Positions 19,876-28,810 of a DNA stretch of 62,125 nt are shown here, in pieces (the stretch's first letter is position 1; the number at the start of each line of letters is the position of its first letter). The position numbers were made by a program, and so were the translations under genes. The stretch spans positions 1 through 62,125 of the forward strand of contig PWTU01000135.1 of assembly GCA_003562775.1 (NCBI GenBank), in the 5' to 3' direction. This stretch comes from Ignavibacteriales bacterium. GTDB taxonomy: Bacteria > Bacteroidota > Ignavibacteria > T3Sed10-11. The notes under the pieces were generated by a model that was given only the letters and a program-made list of their open reading frames with translations, was not told where the DNA came from and did no database searches.

Positions 19876-20322
19876 TTAAACAATCAGTTCTTTTCGGTAA
19901 TCCCACAAATACAACCCCGTTTTCTCATCGCGTTCGCGGACGATCTTTATTCCTTCGAATTCGTGAATCATAATCTCTGCAACATACACAATCGATCCTT
20001 CGGCAAGGTGGCCGCCGAATGCTTTTCCTTTCCTGTTGCCGAGCGTTACATGTACGTGAGCAAACGGATCGTAATCTCTGATCGAAATGTTGCCGTAAAG
20101 CGATAAAATTTCCAGATGCTCATCAAGCGTGATTGTTTCGTAATCTTCGGTATTCTGATTAAAATACTTTACCACCGCTTTCGAGACGGCGCCGAGACCT
20201 CGTATTTCACCGATCGTGATTTTATTTTTCACGATATAGTCGGTAATTCCACCGAGAAGGTCGGTTCCCCGTTTCAATTGACCTATGTAAGTCTGTTTTA
20301 ATTTATAACTGTGATGCGACAT
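19876..20322 (-). CDS. PPC/DUF296 domain protein
   Basis: The 148-residue protein is a single PPC (plant and prokaryote conserved, DUF296) domain: YIGQLKRGTDLLGGITDYI, GEIRGLGAVSKAVVKYF, FAHVHVTLGNRKGKAFGGHL and a closing strand near YVAEIMIHEFEG. The HVHVTLGN and GGHL segments hold the conserved histidines of the family. In plants the domain accompanies AT-hook DNA-binding proteins; in bacteria the role is unclear. It lies 21 bp upstream of the aldehyde dehydrogenase and 3 bp after ruvB, so it is probably cotranscribed with both. Confidence 0.88.
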   Translation of the reverse strand: MSHHSYKLKQTYIGQLKRGTDLLGGITDYIVKNKITIGEIRGLGAVSKAVVKYFNQNTEDYETITLDEHLEILSLYGNISIRDYDPFAHVHVTLGNRKGKAFGGHLAEGSIVYVAEIMIHEFEGIKIVRERDEKTGLYLWDYRKELIV

Positions 20323-20325
20323 ATG

Positions 20326-21384
20326 TCATAATCCCTCGATAAGCGGAAGTTGATTGTTTTCCCCCGGATCGGTTTTACGGCGATGGAAATGTTTGTATAC
20401 AATGTCTGTAACTTCCCGACCGCGCGCAGTTCTTTTTAAAAAACCCTCGCGTATGAGGAACGGTTCGTATACTTCTTCGATTGTGCCCGCTTCTTCTCCG
20501 ACAGTCACCGCAAGCGTGTTGAGACCGACCGGCCCTCCATTGTATTTATCTATTATAGATAGTAAGATGCGTTTATCCATGTCATCCAATCCAAGCTCAT
20601 CGACTTCGAGTTTCCTGAGAGAATAATCGGCGACTTCTTTGGTTATGATGCCGTTGTTATCGCGCAATGTTTCTTCGGCTTCGGCAAAATCCCTGCACCG
20701 GCGCAGCAGGCGGTTGGCGATACGGGGAGTACCGCGTGAGCGTCCGGCAATTTCCCGGGCACCGTCATCACGAACTTTTACCCCGAGGATCGAAGCGGAA
20801 CGTTGAATTATTTTAAACAATTCATCTCTATTATAATAGTCAAGGCGGTTGGTGATTCCGAAGCGGGCTCGAAGCGGCGCCGTCAATAAGCCGGCGCGGG
20901 TTGTAGCGCCGACAAGCGTGAAACGGGGAAGACTGAGTTGAATGCTTCGTGCATTTGGTCCGCGGTCGATCATGATGTCGATCCGGAAATCTTCCATAGC
21001 TGAATACAAATATTCCTCGACCGTGGGGTTTAAGCGATGTATCTCGTCGATGAATAAAACGTCACCCTCATTGAGGTTGGTGAGCAGCCCCGCCAGATCG
21101 CCCGGGCGTTCGAGAACGGGTCCGGAAGAGAGGCGCATTGTTGCACTGAGTTCGTTAGCTATTATGTATGCAAGAGAGGTCTTGCCGAGCCCCGGCGGTC
21201 CGGTTAACAACACATGGTCGAGCGCTTCACCGCGCTGTTTGGCCGCGGTTATGAAGACCTTCAGATTCGAGGTGATGGAATCCTGCCCGATGAAGTCGAC
21301 GAATGTCGGCGGACGTAACGTCTGATCGAATTCACGGTCGGTTTCAAACCGGTCCGGTGATGTGAAGTCGCTGTGTCGTGTCAT
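20326..21384 (-). CDS. ruvB: Holliday junction branch migration helicase RuvB
   Basis: The 352-residue AAA+ motor has [12 protein letters not shown] at the N-terminus, Walker [11 protein letters not shown], Walker [10 protein letters not shown], sensor GATTRAGLL and the C-terminal winged-helix region ([19 protein letters not shown]). With RuvA it drives branch migration before RuvC resolution. Length is normal. ruvA lies 68 bp upstream in the same orientation. Confidence 0.97.
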   Translation of the reverse strand: MTRHSDFTSPDRFETDREFDQTLRPPTFVDFIGQDSITSNLKVFITAAKQRGEALDHVLLTGPPGLGKTSLAYIIANELSATMRLSSGPVLERPGDLAGLLTNLNEGDVLFIDEIHRLNPTVEEYLYSAMEDFRIDIMIDRGPNARSIQLSLPRFTLVGATTRAGLLTAPLRARFGITNRLDYYNRDELFKIIQRSASILGVKVRDDGAREIAGRSRGTPRIANRLLRRCRDFAEAEETLRDNNGIITKEVADYSLRKLEVDELGLDDMDKRILLSIIDKYNGGPVGLNTLAVTVGEEAGTIEEVYEPFLIREGFLKRTARGREVTDIVYKHFHRRKTDPGENNQLPLIEGL

Positions 21385-21452
21385 GATTTAATAAAGTAGG
21401 GAATTAGGTTCTTACAATCAATAGCAGATCCAGACTTGTCCGGCACGATAAT

Positions 21453-22052
21453 CTATTTACTCAATCGTCTAAGCGCAGCTTTGATTAGCTCCTCAATCGT
21501 AACATTTTCGCCGTTGCGTTCTGCAATTGCACCTCGTAATGCGTTCTCCGAAGCGTTTCTGGAATAGCCGAGCGTCGTGAGTGCAAGCAATGCTTCTGCC
21601 TGTATAGTGTCCGTTGTTTTGACGCCGGGATGTTCTTCTGCAAGCTGCACCTCGGTAAGCTTATCGCGCAGTTCGACGACCAATCGTTCGGCTGTTTTCT
21701 TTCCAACTCCCGCAATCTTATTGAGCTGCAGGACGTTTCCTTGTTGTATCGCACGGATAAGCTCATCGTATGATAATCCCGACATAACGGTTTGTGCAAG
21801 TTTCGGACCGACGCCGGAAATGGTAATCAGTTTTCGGAATAGTTCTTTTTCTTGCTTGGTCGAAAACCCGAATAATTGCATAGCATCTTCGCGAACATGA
21901 AGATGAGTAAAAATCGTAACCGTTTCACCGGTATCCGGCAGCCGGTCGAATGTTGTAACGGGGATGAAGACCTGAAAACCGACGCCGCCAACATCGAGGG
22001 TGGCTTCGGTCGGGGATTTTTGAAGAATTTTTCCGGTGATTTGATTGATCAT
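21453..22052 (-). CDS. ruvA: Holliday junction DNA helicase subunit RuvA
   Basis: The 199-residue protein has the RuvA OB domain (MINQITGKIL, VGGVGFQVFIP), helix-hairpin-helix motifs (LITISGVGPKLAQTVM and LNKIAGVGKKTAERL) and a C-terminal domain III (ALLALTTLGYSRNASENAL) that contacts RuvB. It tetramerises on Holliday junctions. The gene follows a small secreted-protein gene that separates it from ruvC. Confidence 0.97.
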   Translation of the reverse strand: MINQITGKILQKSPTEATLDVGGVGFQVFIPVTTFDRLPDTGETVTIFTHLHVREDAMQLFGFSTKQEKELFRKLITISGVGPKLAQTVMSGLSYDELIRAIQQGNVLQLNKIAGVGKKTAERLVVELRDKLTEVQLAEEHPGVKTTDTIQAEALLALTTLGYSRNASENALRGAIAERNGENVTIEELIKAALRRLSK

Positions 22053-22055
22053 AAA

Positions 22056-22559
22056 CTATTGCTCTATTTTATATACGACATCGCCGGGCGTTGTTGCAAG
22101 CCCGATTCCGGTTCCAATGAGTCCACCCACAATTCCCATCCCGAGACTTGATCCGATATAAATAAACGCGTCGCTTACCGATTCATCATCGCTTCGCTGA
22201 CCGACATAATGACTGCCGACCGGGATACCGGCGAAAAGTCCGATTATGCCTCCCCACATACCCGAACGTAATGCGTTCCGGCTTCTGTTGTATTCAATAC
22301 GGCAGTATGCAATATTATTTTCACCGATAGTATGTACTTCGCCGGCATCGTCCCGAACGGTAACCGTGTACATTTCATGGGCAATAAAATTACCGCTAAT
22401 CCGTTTCATATCTTTTAACAATATTGTAACACGGTCGTTCTCAAGAACCGGAATCTCGTCAAATGAACCGACTTGTTTATCGAACGGAATTTCCTGTGCT
22501 TCGAGAACCGTGATTAAAAATACTGATAGTGTAAATATACGTAAAATATTTATTTTCAC
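22056..22559 (-). CDS. Secreted/envelope protein with glycine-zipper segments
   Basis: A 167-residue protein I cannot assign to a named family. It has a signal peptide (LRIFTLSVFLITVLEAQE). Residues ~35-85 look like a small beta domain (ITILLKDMKRISGNFI, MYTVTVRDDAGEVHTI). Two glycine-rich hydrophobic stretches follow (GMWGGIIGLFAGIPVG and GSSLGMGIVGGLIGTGIGLA), which resemble glycine zippers that insert in or pack against membranes. The GTG start overlaps the ruvC stop (GTGA), and it ends 3 bp before ruvA, so it sits inside the ruvC-ruvA operon although it has no evident link to recombination. Confidence 0.75.
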   Translation of the reverse strand: MKINILRIFTLSVFLITVLEAQEIPFDKQVGSFDEIPVLENDRVTILLKDMKRISGNFIAHEMYTVTVRDDAGEVHTIGENNIAYCRIEYNRSRNALRSGMWGGIIGLFAGIPVGSHYVGQRSDDESVSDAFIYIGSSLGMGIVGGLIGTGIGLATTPGDVVYKIEQ

Positions 22560-23098
22560 TTTACAATTCTTTCCGGATGTGATTCGATGAACGATTTCCA
22601 GTTGTTAAACTGTTTCCGGTTGGGAGGTGAGAATACCCGGTGTATATGACAAATTGCGACGGCAAGTGCATCGCTTACGTCGCTTATCATTTCAATTTTT
22701 TTCAAATTAAGAATATTTCTTACCATATAAGCAACTTGTTCTTTTGATGCAGCACCGTTTCCAACAAGAGCCCGTTTGATTTCCCGCGGTGCATATTCGG
22801 TCGTGGGTAATTCATGCTGTACGGCTGCCAAAATCGATACTCCCCGGGCGTGTCCGAGTTTCATGGCAGATTGGACATTTTTACCGTAAAAGGCGGATTC
22901 AATTGCAAACTCATCGGGATGGTAGCGATTGATAACTTCTACGATCTTCGAATATATCGTATGCAGCCGTAACGGCATCGAATCGACGGAATTGTTTTTC
23001 ACCGTACCGAAATGTATCTGGTACAGTTTTCCGTTTTTCCATCCGACCACACCGAAGCCGGTCGACAGAGTCCCCGGGTCCACGCCAAGTACGATCAT
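22556..23098 (-). CDS. ruvC: Crossover junction endodeoxyribonuclease RuvC
   Basis: The 180-residue protein has the RuvC nuclease residues: VLGVDPGTLSTGFG (first Asp), FAIESAFYGKN (Glu) and the C-terminal DVSDALAVAICH (Asp pair). Together they bind the metals that cut Holliday junctions. Length is normal. It lies 30 bp after yebC, in the order yebC-ruvC-(unknown)-ruvA-ruvB. Confidence 0.96.
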   Translation of the reverse strand: MIVLGVDPGTLSTGFGVVGWKNGKLYQIHFGTVKNNSVDSMPLRLHTIYSKIVEVINRYHPDEFAIESAFYGKNVQSAMKLGHARGVSILAAVQHELPTTEYAPREIKRALVGNGAASKEQVAYMVRNILNLKKIEMISDVSDALAVAICHIHRVFSPPNRKQFNNWKSFIESHPERIVK

Positions 23099-23128
23099 GT
23101 TTTTCGTTTTGAGTTTATTGTTTCGAGT

Positions 23129-23884
23129 TTAATTTTCTTGTGCAAGTTTTTCAAATACTGCATCGTCGATTTCAAAGTTTGCATAGACGTTCTGAACATC
23201 GTCGTGTTCATCGAGTGCTTCAATGAGTTTGAGAACCTGTTCAGCTTCTTTCCCGTCTACACGGATGTTGCTGTTCGGTTCCATTCTTAACTCGGCTGAA
23301 TCGACGGGAATTTCTTTTTCGGCAAGCGCCTGTTTTACTTTTTCAAACTGTTCAAGACCCGTGGTAATTTCGTAGTAATCGTCGGTCGGCTGCATATCGT
23401 CTGCTCCGCTTTCGATTATGACGTGGAGTAAATCGTCTTCCTCGACTGCGTCGGTCGGTACGCGGATGGCGCCTCTTTTTGTAAACATCCATGCAACGCT
23501 CCCTGCTTTTTCCAGACGCCCGTTGTGTTTGCTCATTAGATGCCGTAGTTCTGCCACCGTGCGGTTCCGGTTATCGGTTACCGACTCCATAAGAATTGCT
23601 ATTCCGCCGGGACCGTACCCTTCATACACTATTTCTTCAAACTGCATACCGGGCAGTTCACCGGTTCCCCGCTTTATGGCTCTGTTTATATTTTCCTGAG
23701 GCATATTGGCATCTTTAGCCGTTTGAATTGCCAGACGGAGGCGGGGATTGGCTTCGGGATCGCCTCCTCCTTCACGTGCGGCGATCGAAATTTCTTTAAT
23801 AAGCCGTGTAAACAACTGGCCGCGCCGTTTATCATTGACCGCTTTTTTGCGTTTTATTTGAGCCCATTTCGAGTGACCTGCCAT
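23129..23884 (-). CDS. YebC/PmpR family protein
   Basis: The 251-residue protein opens with MAGHSKWAQIKRKKAVNDKRRG, the family hallmark, followed by LIKEISIAAREGGGDPEAN, YEGYGPGGIAIL and the acidic C-terminal part (LDEHDDVQNVYANFEI). Members are described as transcription regulators and, more recently, as translation factors that relieve ribosome stalling at proline stretches. Its place before ruvC is conserved in many bacteria. Confidence 0.95.
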   Translation of the reverse strand: MAGHSKWAQIKRKKAVNDKRRGQLFTRLIKEISIAAREGGGDPEANPRLRLAIQTAKDANMPQENINRAIKRGTGELPGMQFEEIVYEGYGPGGIAILMESVTDNRNRTVAELRHLMSKHNGRLEKAGSVAWMFTKRGAIRVPTDAVEEDDLLHVIIESGADDMQPTDDYYEITTGLEQFEKVKQALAEKEIPVDSAELRMEPNSNIRVDGKEAEQVLKLIEALDEHDDVQNVYANFEIDDAVFEKLAQEN

Positions 23885-23904
23885 GCTCTCACCCTGTCTT
23901 TTTA

Positions 23905-25680
23905 TTATTGATCTTTAATATCTTTAATGCGTAACTGTGTTGATACAACGCCGTTCCAATCGTTCTGATGAATAGTGTATACCATCTGAATCTCTTTTCC
24001 TTTTTTACTTACTGCGGGAAGTAAATGACCGAGGTTAAAACCGATTGCGTCGAATATCAAATCTTTCTGCCGCATCTTCATTAACAAATGATTCTTACCG
24101 ACGATTCTCGGTGAACCGACTACTTGCAGACTGTTGGAGTAGAAAGTAGGGTTCAGGTTTTCCGGTCCGAAGGGAGCAAACATTTCCAACAACCGTACGA
24201 ATTTTGGTGTGATCTCGGAGAAGGAGAGTAATGCGTCGATTTTTATTTCCGGGGTTAGAATATCCTCTGTTAGATATTCGCTTGCGACTTTATTAAATGC
24301 CTTGCGGAATTCATCCAGCCGGTCGATATCGACAGATAGACCGGCGGCATATTTATGACCGCCGAACTGCAGCGTGAAATCTTCCACCTTTTTCAACGCC
24401 TGATAAATATCGAAACCGGCGATGCTTCGCGCCGATCCTTTGGCGACGCCGTCGACGGTTGTCATTAAAATGGTCGGACGATAATATTTTTCCACCAAAC
24501 GGGATGCGACAATCCCGATTACACCCGGATGCCAATCATCTTGATGTAGTATCAGCGGAAACAGGTCGCCTGTGTCGTCGATATAACTTTCGGCAATCTG
24601 CATTGCCTGGTTGAAAGTTTCCTCGTCGATTTTCCGCCGGTTATAGTTTTCCGATTCCACAATTTTGGCAAACTCGCACGCCTGAGAAAAATCTTTGCAT
24701 GCAAGCAGTTCTACGGCACGTCGTGCATCACCGAGGCGGCCGACGGCATTGATACGGGGAGCGATGACAAAAACGATTTGACCGGTGTTAATTTTTCCCG
24801 GTCTTAAATTAGCGCTTTCTATAATTGCTTTAATGCCCGGGCGGGGATTGGTGTTGATAAGATCGAGTCCCATCTTAACCAAAATCCGGTTTTCCCCTAC
24901 AAGCGGGACTATATCTGCCGCACTGGCAAGAGATACATAATCCAGATATTCATATGCTTTTTCTTCATGGTCTAACTCGTGGGCCAGCCCCTGGACGAGT
25001 TTGAAACCGACGCCGCAGCCGCTTAAGTGTTTGAAGGGATAGTTGCAGCCCGGTTTTAGCGGGTTTAATATTGCATAGGCATTCGGGATCTCGTCGCCGG
25101 GTTCATGATGATCGCATATAATGGTGTCAACATTATGTTGGTTGGCATATTCTACCTGTTCATTTGCGGTTACCCCGCAGTCAATCGAAATAAGTAGACT
25201 TACGCCGCGCTCCATCGCTTTATCGATACCCGATGTCGAAAGCCCGTATCCGTCTTTTATTCTGTCCGGGATAAAATAAGACGCACTGCAACCGATCGAG
25301 TTGAGGTACATATACAACATCGCAGTGCCGTTTGTACCGTCGACGTCATAATCACCGTAAATCATAATCCGTTCGTTATTATCCCGCGCCTGAAGGATAC
25401 GGCGAATGGCGGTGCTCATACCGTCCATTAAATGCGGATCATGCAGATAGTTAACACCGGGACGAAAAAACTCCCGGGCTTTTTCAAAAGTATCGATACC
25501 ACGATCGACCAGGATAGTGGTGAGGGTTCTTCCTATGCCGAGCTTTTCCGCGAGGGGTTTGAGAATTTCCTCGGGAGCGGGATCGGCTAAGGTCCATCGC
25601 TTTGGTTCAAAAGTTGATTTGTTAGAAGTTTGATTTTCTTTAGGTAGAGATGCACCGGAGGTCCTTTGTGATTCTTCCAT
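23905..25680 (-). CDS. recJ: Single-stranded-DNA exonuclease RecJ
   Basis: I choose the ATG at 25680 (591 residues), preceded by AAGGGA; the frame extends to 25728 but that would run into the 3' end of the RNase P RNA. RecJ motifs are present: IYGDYDVDGTNGTAML, LLISIDCGVTANEQ, IICDHHEPGDEIPNAYAILNP (DHH), VGIVASRLVEKYYRP, and the DHHA1 motif QFGGHKYAAG, then an OB-fold C-terminus. RecJ degrades single-stranded DNA 5'-3' in recombination and repair, consistent with the ruvABC genes downstream. Confidence 0.95.
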   Translation of the reverse strand: MEESQRTSGASLPKENQTSNKSTFEPKRWTLADPAPEEILKPLAEKLGIGRTLTTILVDRGIDTFEKAREFFRPGVNYLHDPHLMDGMSTAIRRILQARDNNERIMIYGDYDVDGTNGTAMLYMYLNSIGCSASYFIPDRIKDGYGLSTSGIDKAMERGVSLLISIDCGVTANEQVEYANQHNVDTIICDHHEPGDEIPNAYAILNPLKPGCNYPFKHLSGCGVGFKLVQGLAHELDHEEKAYEYLDYVSLASAADIVPLVGENRILVKMGLDLINTNPRPGIKAIIESANLRPGKINTGQIVFVIAPRINAVGRLGDARRAVELLACKDFSQACEFAKIVESENYNRRKIDEETFNQAMQIAESYIDDTGDLFPLILHQDDWHPGVIGIVASRLVEKYYRPTILMTTVDGVAKGSARSIAGFDIYQALKKVEDFTLQFGGHKYAAGLSVDIDRLDEFRKAFNKVASEYLTEDILTPEIKIDALLSFSEITPKFVRLLEMFAPFGPENLNPTFYSNSLQVVGSPRIVGKNHLLMKMRQKDLIFDAIGFNLGHLLPAVSKKGKEIQMVYTIHQNDWNGVVSTQLRIKDIKDQ

Positions 25681-25724
25681 TTGTATCCCTTCCGAAGCTT
25701 CGCGGATGAGGGAAAAGAAGATAA

Positions 25725-26087
25725 ACAAACAGAAAATATCTGTAAGCCGAATTCTGTCTACTCCGACAAGTCGGAGGAGGCAGCCATTTATCTACGCGAC
25801 CTACCCGAGAGTAACTACACGACGCGGGCAACGTCGATTCCTCTCTTATTTGGTCTTGCTCCGGGTGGGGTTTACCATGCCCCCGACAGTCACCTGTCGG
25901 AGCGGTAAGCTCTTACCTCACCTTTTCACCCTTACCCCGCAATAGCGGGGCGGTATGTTTTCTGTGGCACTTTCCGTTCCCGATCACACCGGGACCTCCG
26001 TTTTCACAGAGCACCCTGCCCTATGGAGTTCGGACTTTCCTCCCTCCCGCACGGCGGGAGAGCGGCTGCCCGATATTTTCAGTTTGT
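25725..26087 (-). ncRNA. rnpB: RNase P RNA, bacterial class A
   Basis: Read on the minus strand, this has the conserved bacterial RNase P core: GAGGAAAGTCCGAACTCC near the 5' side (P4 strand), AAGGTGAGGTAAGAGCTTACC, GGTAAACCCCACCCGGAGCA, AGACCAAATAAG, and the 3' ACAGAATTCGGCTTACAG. The ends pair as a long P1 helix: 26072-26087 with 25725-25740, 15 of 16 positions complementary. These pairing limits set the boundaries I give. It cleaves 5' leaders from pre-tRNAs. recJ starts 44 bp downstream with no clear terminator between them. Confidence 0.95.
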
Positions 26088-26195
26088 AAATAATTCCTGT
26101 TAAATCCCTTATCAATCCGGATCGCTTCACGATAATTAATAAATATTTACTATTAAAAGTAATATATTAACAAACGGGATAAAGTTCAAGGTTAA

Positions 26196-26639
26196 TCAGA
26201 TAATAAGCGGAATTTTTGAGTCAATGCCGTTATTTGCGAGGCGGTCTGCTTCGCGGTTTTGTTCGCGTCTGATGTGCTTAAACTCGATTTTGGTGGGGAT
26301 AGACTGAATTAGCTCTTTTACCCGATAATGTAATTTTTTTAGTTCGGGTTCTTTTACTTTGTATTGTCCGGTGAGCTGTTTTATAATTAATTCGCTGTCG
26401 GAGTAAATTGTAACAGGTTCTGTTTTTTTTGAATTGCTTGCCGGGAGGAGTGAAGGTGATTTATTGATTTTGGTGAGGGCGGCGATCAGCGCGTTGTATT
26501 CCGCCTGATTGTTTGTCATTTTGCCGCTGTAACCGGCTGCTGAAAATAGTGTTTCTCCTTTGTCGGTTTTAATAAGAATACCAATCCCGGCTTCTCCCGG
26601 ATTGCCCCGGGAAGCTCCGTCTATATAAACGTTGATCAT
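26196..26639 (-). CDS. RNase HI family protein
   Basis: The 147-residue protein has the RNase H fold acidic residues: VYIDGASRGNPGEAGIG (Asp), NNQAEYNALIAAL (Glu), IYSDSELIIKQL (Asp) and REQNREADRLAN (Asp). It resembles the short YpdQ/Rv2228c-type RNase HI proteins that digest RNA in RNA-DNA hybrids. Its start overlaps the stop of the zinc-ribbon gene by one base (TGATG), so they are coupled. The set Nif3-like, C4 zinc ribbon, RNase HI, RNase P RNA is a recurring bacterial neighbourhood. Confidence 0.9.
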   Translation of the reverse strand: MINVYIDGASRGNPGEAGIGILIKTDKGETLFSAAGYSGKMTNNQAEYNALIAALTKINKSPSLLPASNSKKTEPVTIYSDSELIIKQLTGQYKVKEPELKKLHYRVKELIQSIPTKIEFKHIRREQNREADRLANNGIDSKIPLII

Positions 26640-27370
26640 CAGGCGACCTTATTAACCTCCGCAGCAATTTCTTCGGCAATCAATATCCGACCGCAGTTTT
26701 CACAAAAGCGTATCTCGTCGTTCTTACGGAGCAATAGATTGAGTTGCGGAGGAACGGTTTTGTAACAACCTCCGCATGCTCCCCGCTTAATCGGAACGAC
26801 TGCCTTCCCGTCTTTTGCCGATCGAATACGGTCATATACGGCGATTGTATCCGGAGATAACTGGCGCGCGATCTTATCCCGCTCATGCTGAAGCTGTAAC
26901 TCCTCCTCTTCGTGAATTTTCGATACCGATTGCAATTCGCTTTGCCGCTCGTCGAGGTCGTTTTCTATTGACTCGTGTTTTTCCTTCAGGTCATTCAGTG
27001 AGGATTGTAGTTCGTTTTGTTTACTTTCGTGTTCGTCGGCATTCACGAGCTTTTGTGTAATGTTGTTTTCGGCGTCGTTAATCTCTTTTGTGATGGCATC
27101 GTACTCTTTATTGTTGCGGACTTCATACAGTTGTTTCTTTAACGATTCAACACGGTCACTGAGTGCCTCGGCATCAAGGGTGGATTTTTCACTGGTGGTT
27201 ATATGCAGGTTAATATTGGTTTGTAGTTCATCGATCTGTGATTGAAGTTCTTTTAACTGATCGGATAAATTACGAACGATTCCCGGAAGATCTCCTTTCT
27301 CCTCTTCAAGATCCATAAGCTTGTGATCATACTTTTGCAGCAGATAAAGCAGTCTTATTGGGTTTTCCAC
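26639..27370 (-). CDS. Coiled-coil protein with C4-type zinc ribbon (DUF164)
   Basis: The 243-residue protein is a long helical coiled coil (residues ~10-175, heptad-rich, many E/K/Q/L) ending in a zinc ribbon: GACGGCYKTVPP and FCENCGRIL, four cysteines. This is the DUF164/C4-type zinc ribbon family, of unknown biochemical role and usually next to Nif3-like and RNase HI genes, as here. It starts 15 bp after the Nif3-like gene. Confidence 0.9.
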   Translation of the reverse strand: MENPIRLLYLLQKYDHKLMDLEEEKGDLPGIVRNLSDQLKELQSQIDELQTNINLHITTSEKSTLDAEALSDRVESLKKQLYEVRNNKEYDAITKEINDAENNITQKLVNADEHESKQNELQSSLNDLKEKHESIENDLDERQSELQSVSKIHEEEELQLQHERDKIARQLSPDTIAVYDRIRSAKDGKAVVPIKRGACGGCYKTVPPQLNLLLRKNDEIRFCENCGRILIAEEIAAEVNKVA

Positions 27371-27385
27371 AAATATCTCCTCCTC

Positions 27386-28489
27386 CTAACTGTACATTAT
27401 TGGATTAGTGCTTATCTTTGTTGGATAAAATTTAGTTTCCTGATCCTTAAACTTCGTTTTCAATCTGTTTGCTATTGCTTCTACTATAAATATTTCGGTT
27501 TCATAGTGACCGGCGTCGATAAGATGAATGACGTTTCGGGCTTCGTGAAAAGCATTATATTTCACATCCGCAGTGATAAACGCATCGGCCTTTTTGTGCA
27601 CGGCCGTGCGTATTAAATCGGATCCGCTGCCTCCGCATACCGCGACCCGTTTGATTGTTGTGCTTGCTCCGCTCGTCCGCCGTACGACCGGAATCCCCAC
27701 AGATTTTTTCACATGTGAAATAAATCCATCAACCGGCATCGGGTCCGGGAGCGAACCGAGTACACCGGCGCCGTACATCGGGTCTATTGCTTCATTCGGG
27801 TATATATCATATGCAACTTCGTCGTACGGGTGAGCGTCGATCATTGCTGCTACTACGGCAGTTGTTTTCCACACCGGCGCCACCATTTCAACCCGTACCT
27901 CGTTTTCATACTGCAGTTTACCGACTTCACCGCTGAAAGGTTGAGCGCCTTCAAGCGGACGGAATGTGCCGGTACCGCGAATTTGAAACGAGCACGCCTC
28001 GTAATCCCCGATAATTCCCGCTCCGGCTTTGGTCATCGCGTTTGTGACTTTTTCAACGTAATCATGGGGAACGAATACCGAAATTTTTTTCAATCCACCA
28101 CTTTCCTGGTATAAAAATTCCATTTCATTGAGGTTGAGCTTTTTCCCGAGTACAAAGTTAACACCATCCCGGGTAAAATCGAGATTTGTATGGGCGGCAT
28201 AAAGATGAAGATTATTACGGGCAATAGTAAGAGCAAGATCACCGGAAAGGGAATTTGGCGTCAGCGACTGAATAGGTTTAAAAATGAGCGGGTGGTGAGT
28301 GATAATGAGATTGCATTTTTTTTGCAGGGATTCCCGGATTACTTCGGGGGTTACTTCGAGTGCGATTAATACACCCGTTACGTCTTCGTTCGGATCCCCG
28401 ATCTGTAATCCGACATTGTCCTGCTTCCATGCAATCCCAGGAGGCGCCCAATCCTCAATTTCTTTAATAATATCCTTAATATTTAGCAT
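27386..28489 (-). CDS. Nif3-like dinuclear metal centre protein (YqfO type)
   Basis: The 367-residue protein is the long, two-domain Nif3-like form: ITHHPLIFKP and YAAHTNLDFTRDGVN supply metal ligands in the first half, an inserted PII-like domain lies in the middle (KISVFVPHDYVEKV and following), and VCGGSGSDLIRTA, DAFITADVKYN and LIDAGHYETE complete the dinuclear site. Some members act as GTP cyclohydrolase I type 1b or bind NAD-derived compounds, but the general role is unsettled. A strong hairpin followed by U residues lies just before its start codon. Confidence 0.92.
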   Translation of the reverse strand: MLNIKDIIKEIEDWAPPGIAWKQDNVGLQIGDPNEDVTGVLIALEVTPEVIRESLQKKCNLIITHHPLIFKPIQSLTPNSLSGDLALTIARNNLHLYAAHTNLDFTRDGVNFVLGKKLNLNEMEFLYQESGGLKKISVFVPHDYVEKVTNAMTKAGAGIIGDYEACSFQIRGTGTFRPLEGAQPFSGEVGKLQYENEVRVEMVAPVWKTTAVVAAMIDAHPYDEVAYDIYPNEAIDPMYGAGVLGSLPDPMPVDGFISHVKKSVGIPVVRRTSGASTTIKRVAVCGGSGSDLIRTAVHKKADAFITADVKYNAFHEARNVIHLIDAGHYETEIFIVEAIANRLKTKFKDQETKFYPTKISTNPIMYS

Positions 28490-28503
28490 AGTGTATACAA
28501 AAA

Positions 28504-28540
28504 AAAAGTGTCCGATTTTTTTGGAATGTCGGACACTTTT
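28504..28540 (-). terminator. Strong hairpin with U tract just upstream of the Nif3-like start
   Basis: The arms 28504-28515 and 28529-28540 are perfectly complementary over 12 bp around a 13-nt loop. On the minus strand the stem is followed by a run of U and then, ten bases on, the start codon of the Nif3-like gene. It has the form of an intrinsic terminator. Because no gene ends here (the flanking genes diverge), it would end a leader or small RNA, or act as an attenuator. Confidence 0.65.
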
Positions 28541-28810
28541 ATTTATTATTATATGTTTTATTAGTAACGCTTTCAGGCAAGGCCGTTGGTTCCTTGACCC
28601 GATAGTATTCGTAAATTCTTTTTAGTGGATGTTTGTTCAATCTCTGTTTCATTAGTGATAAATGTATTTTTGTTAGACCTTTAATATACGGTTAATATTA
28701 TCGAATTGCAATATTTAAATGACTTGATTTTGGGTGAAAAATAAACTAAATTACTAAATAGCTATATGGTAATATAAATTAATGTTCAACTTCAATGGAG
28801 ATATAATACT
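28541..28810. other. Divergent intergenic region, possible minus-strand leader RNA
   Basis: The rest of a 321-bp divergent gap. On the minus strand, just before the hairpin at 28504-28540, there is a more GC-rich stretch (~28565-28605) with a short CAAGG/CCTTG stem. That contrasts with AT-rich surroundings and could be part of a structured leader. I do not recognise a known riboswitch. The 28640-28800 part is AT-rich and should hold the plus-strand promoter of the FmdB-like gene, whose GGAGA ribosome site lies near 28797. Confidence 0.4.

Noticed and set aside
25681-25728. Longer start for recJ
   Set aside because: It would extend into the RNase P RNA 3' strand; the ATG at 25680 has a ribosome site and precedes the conserved region.
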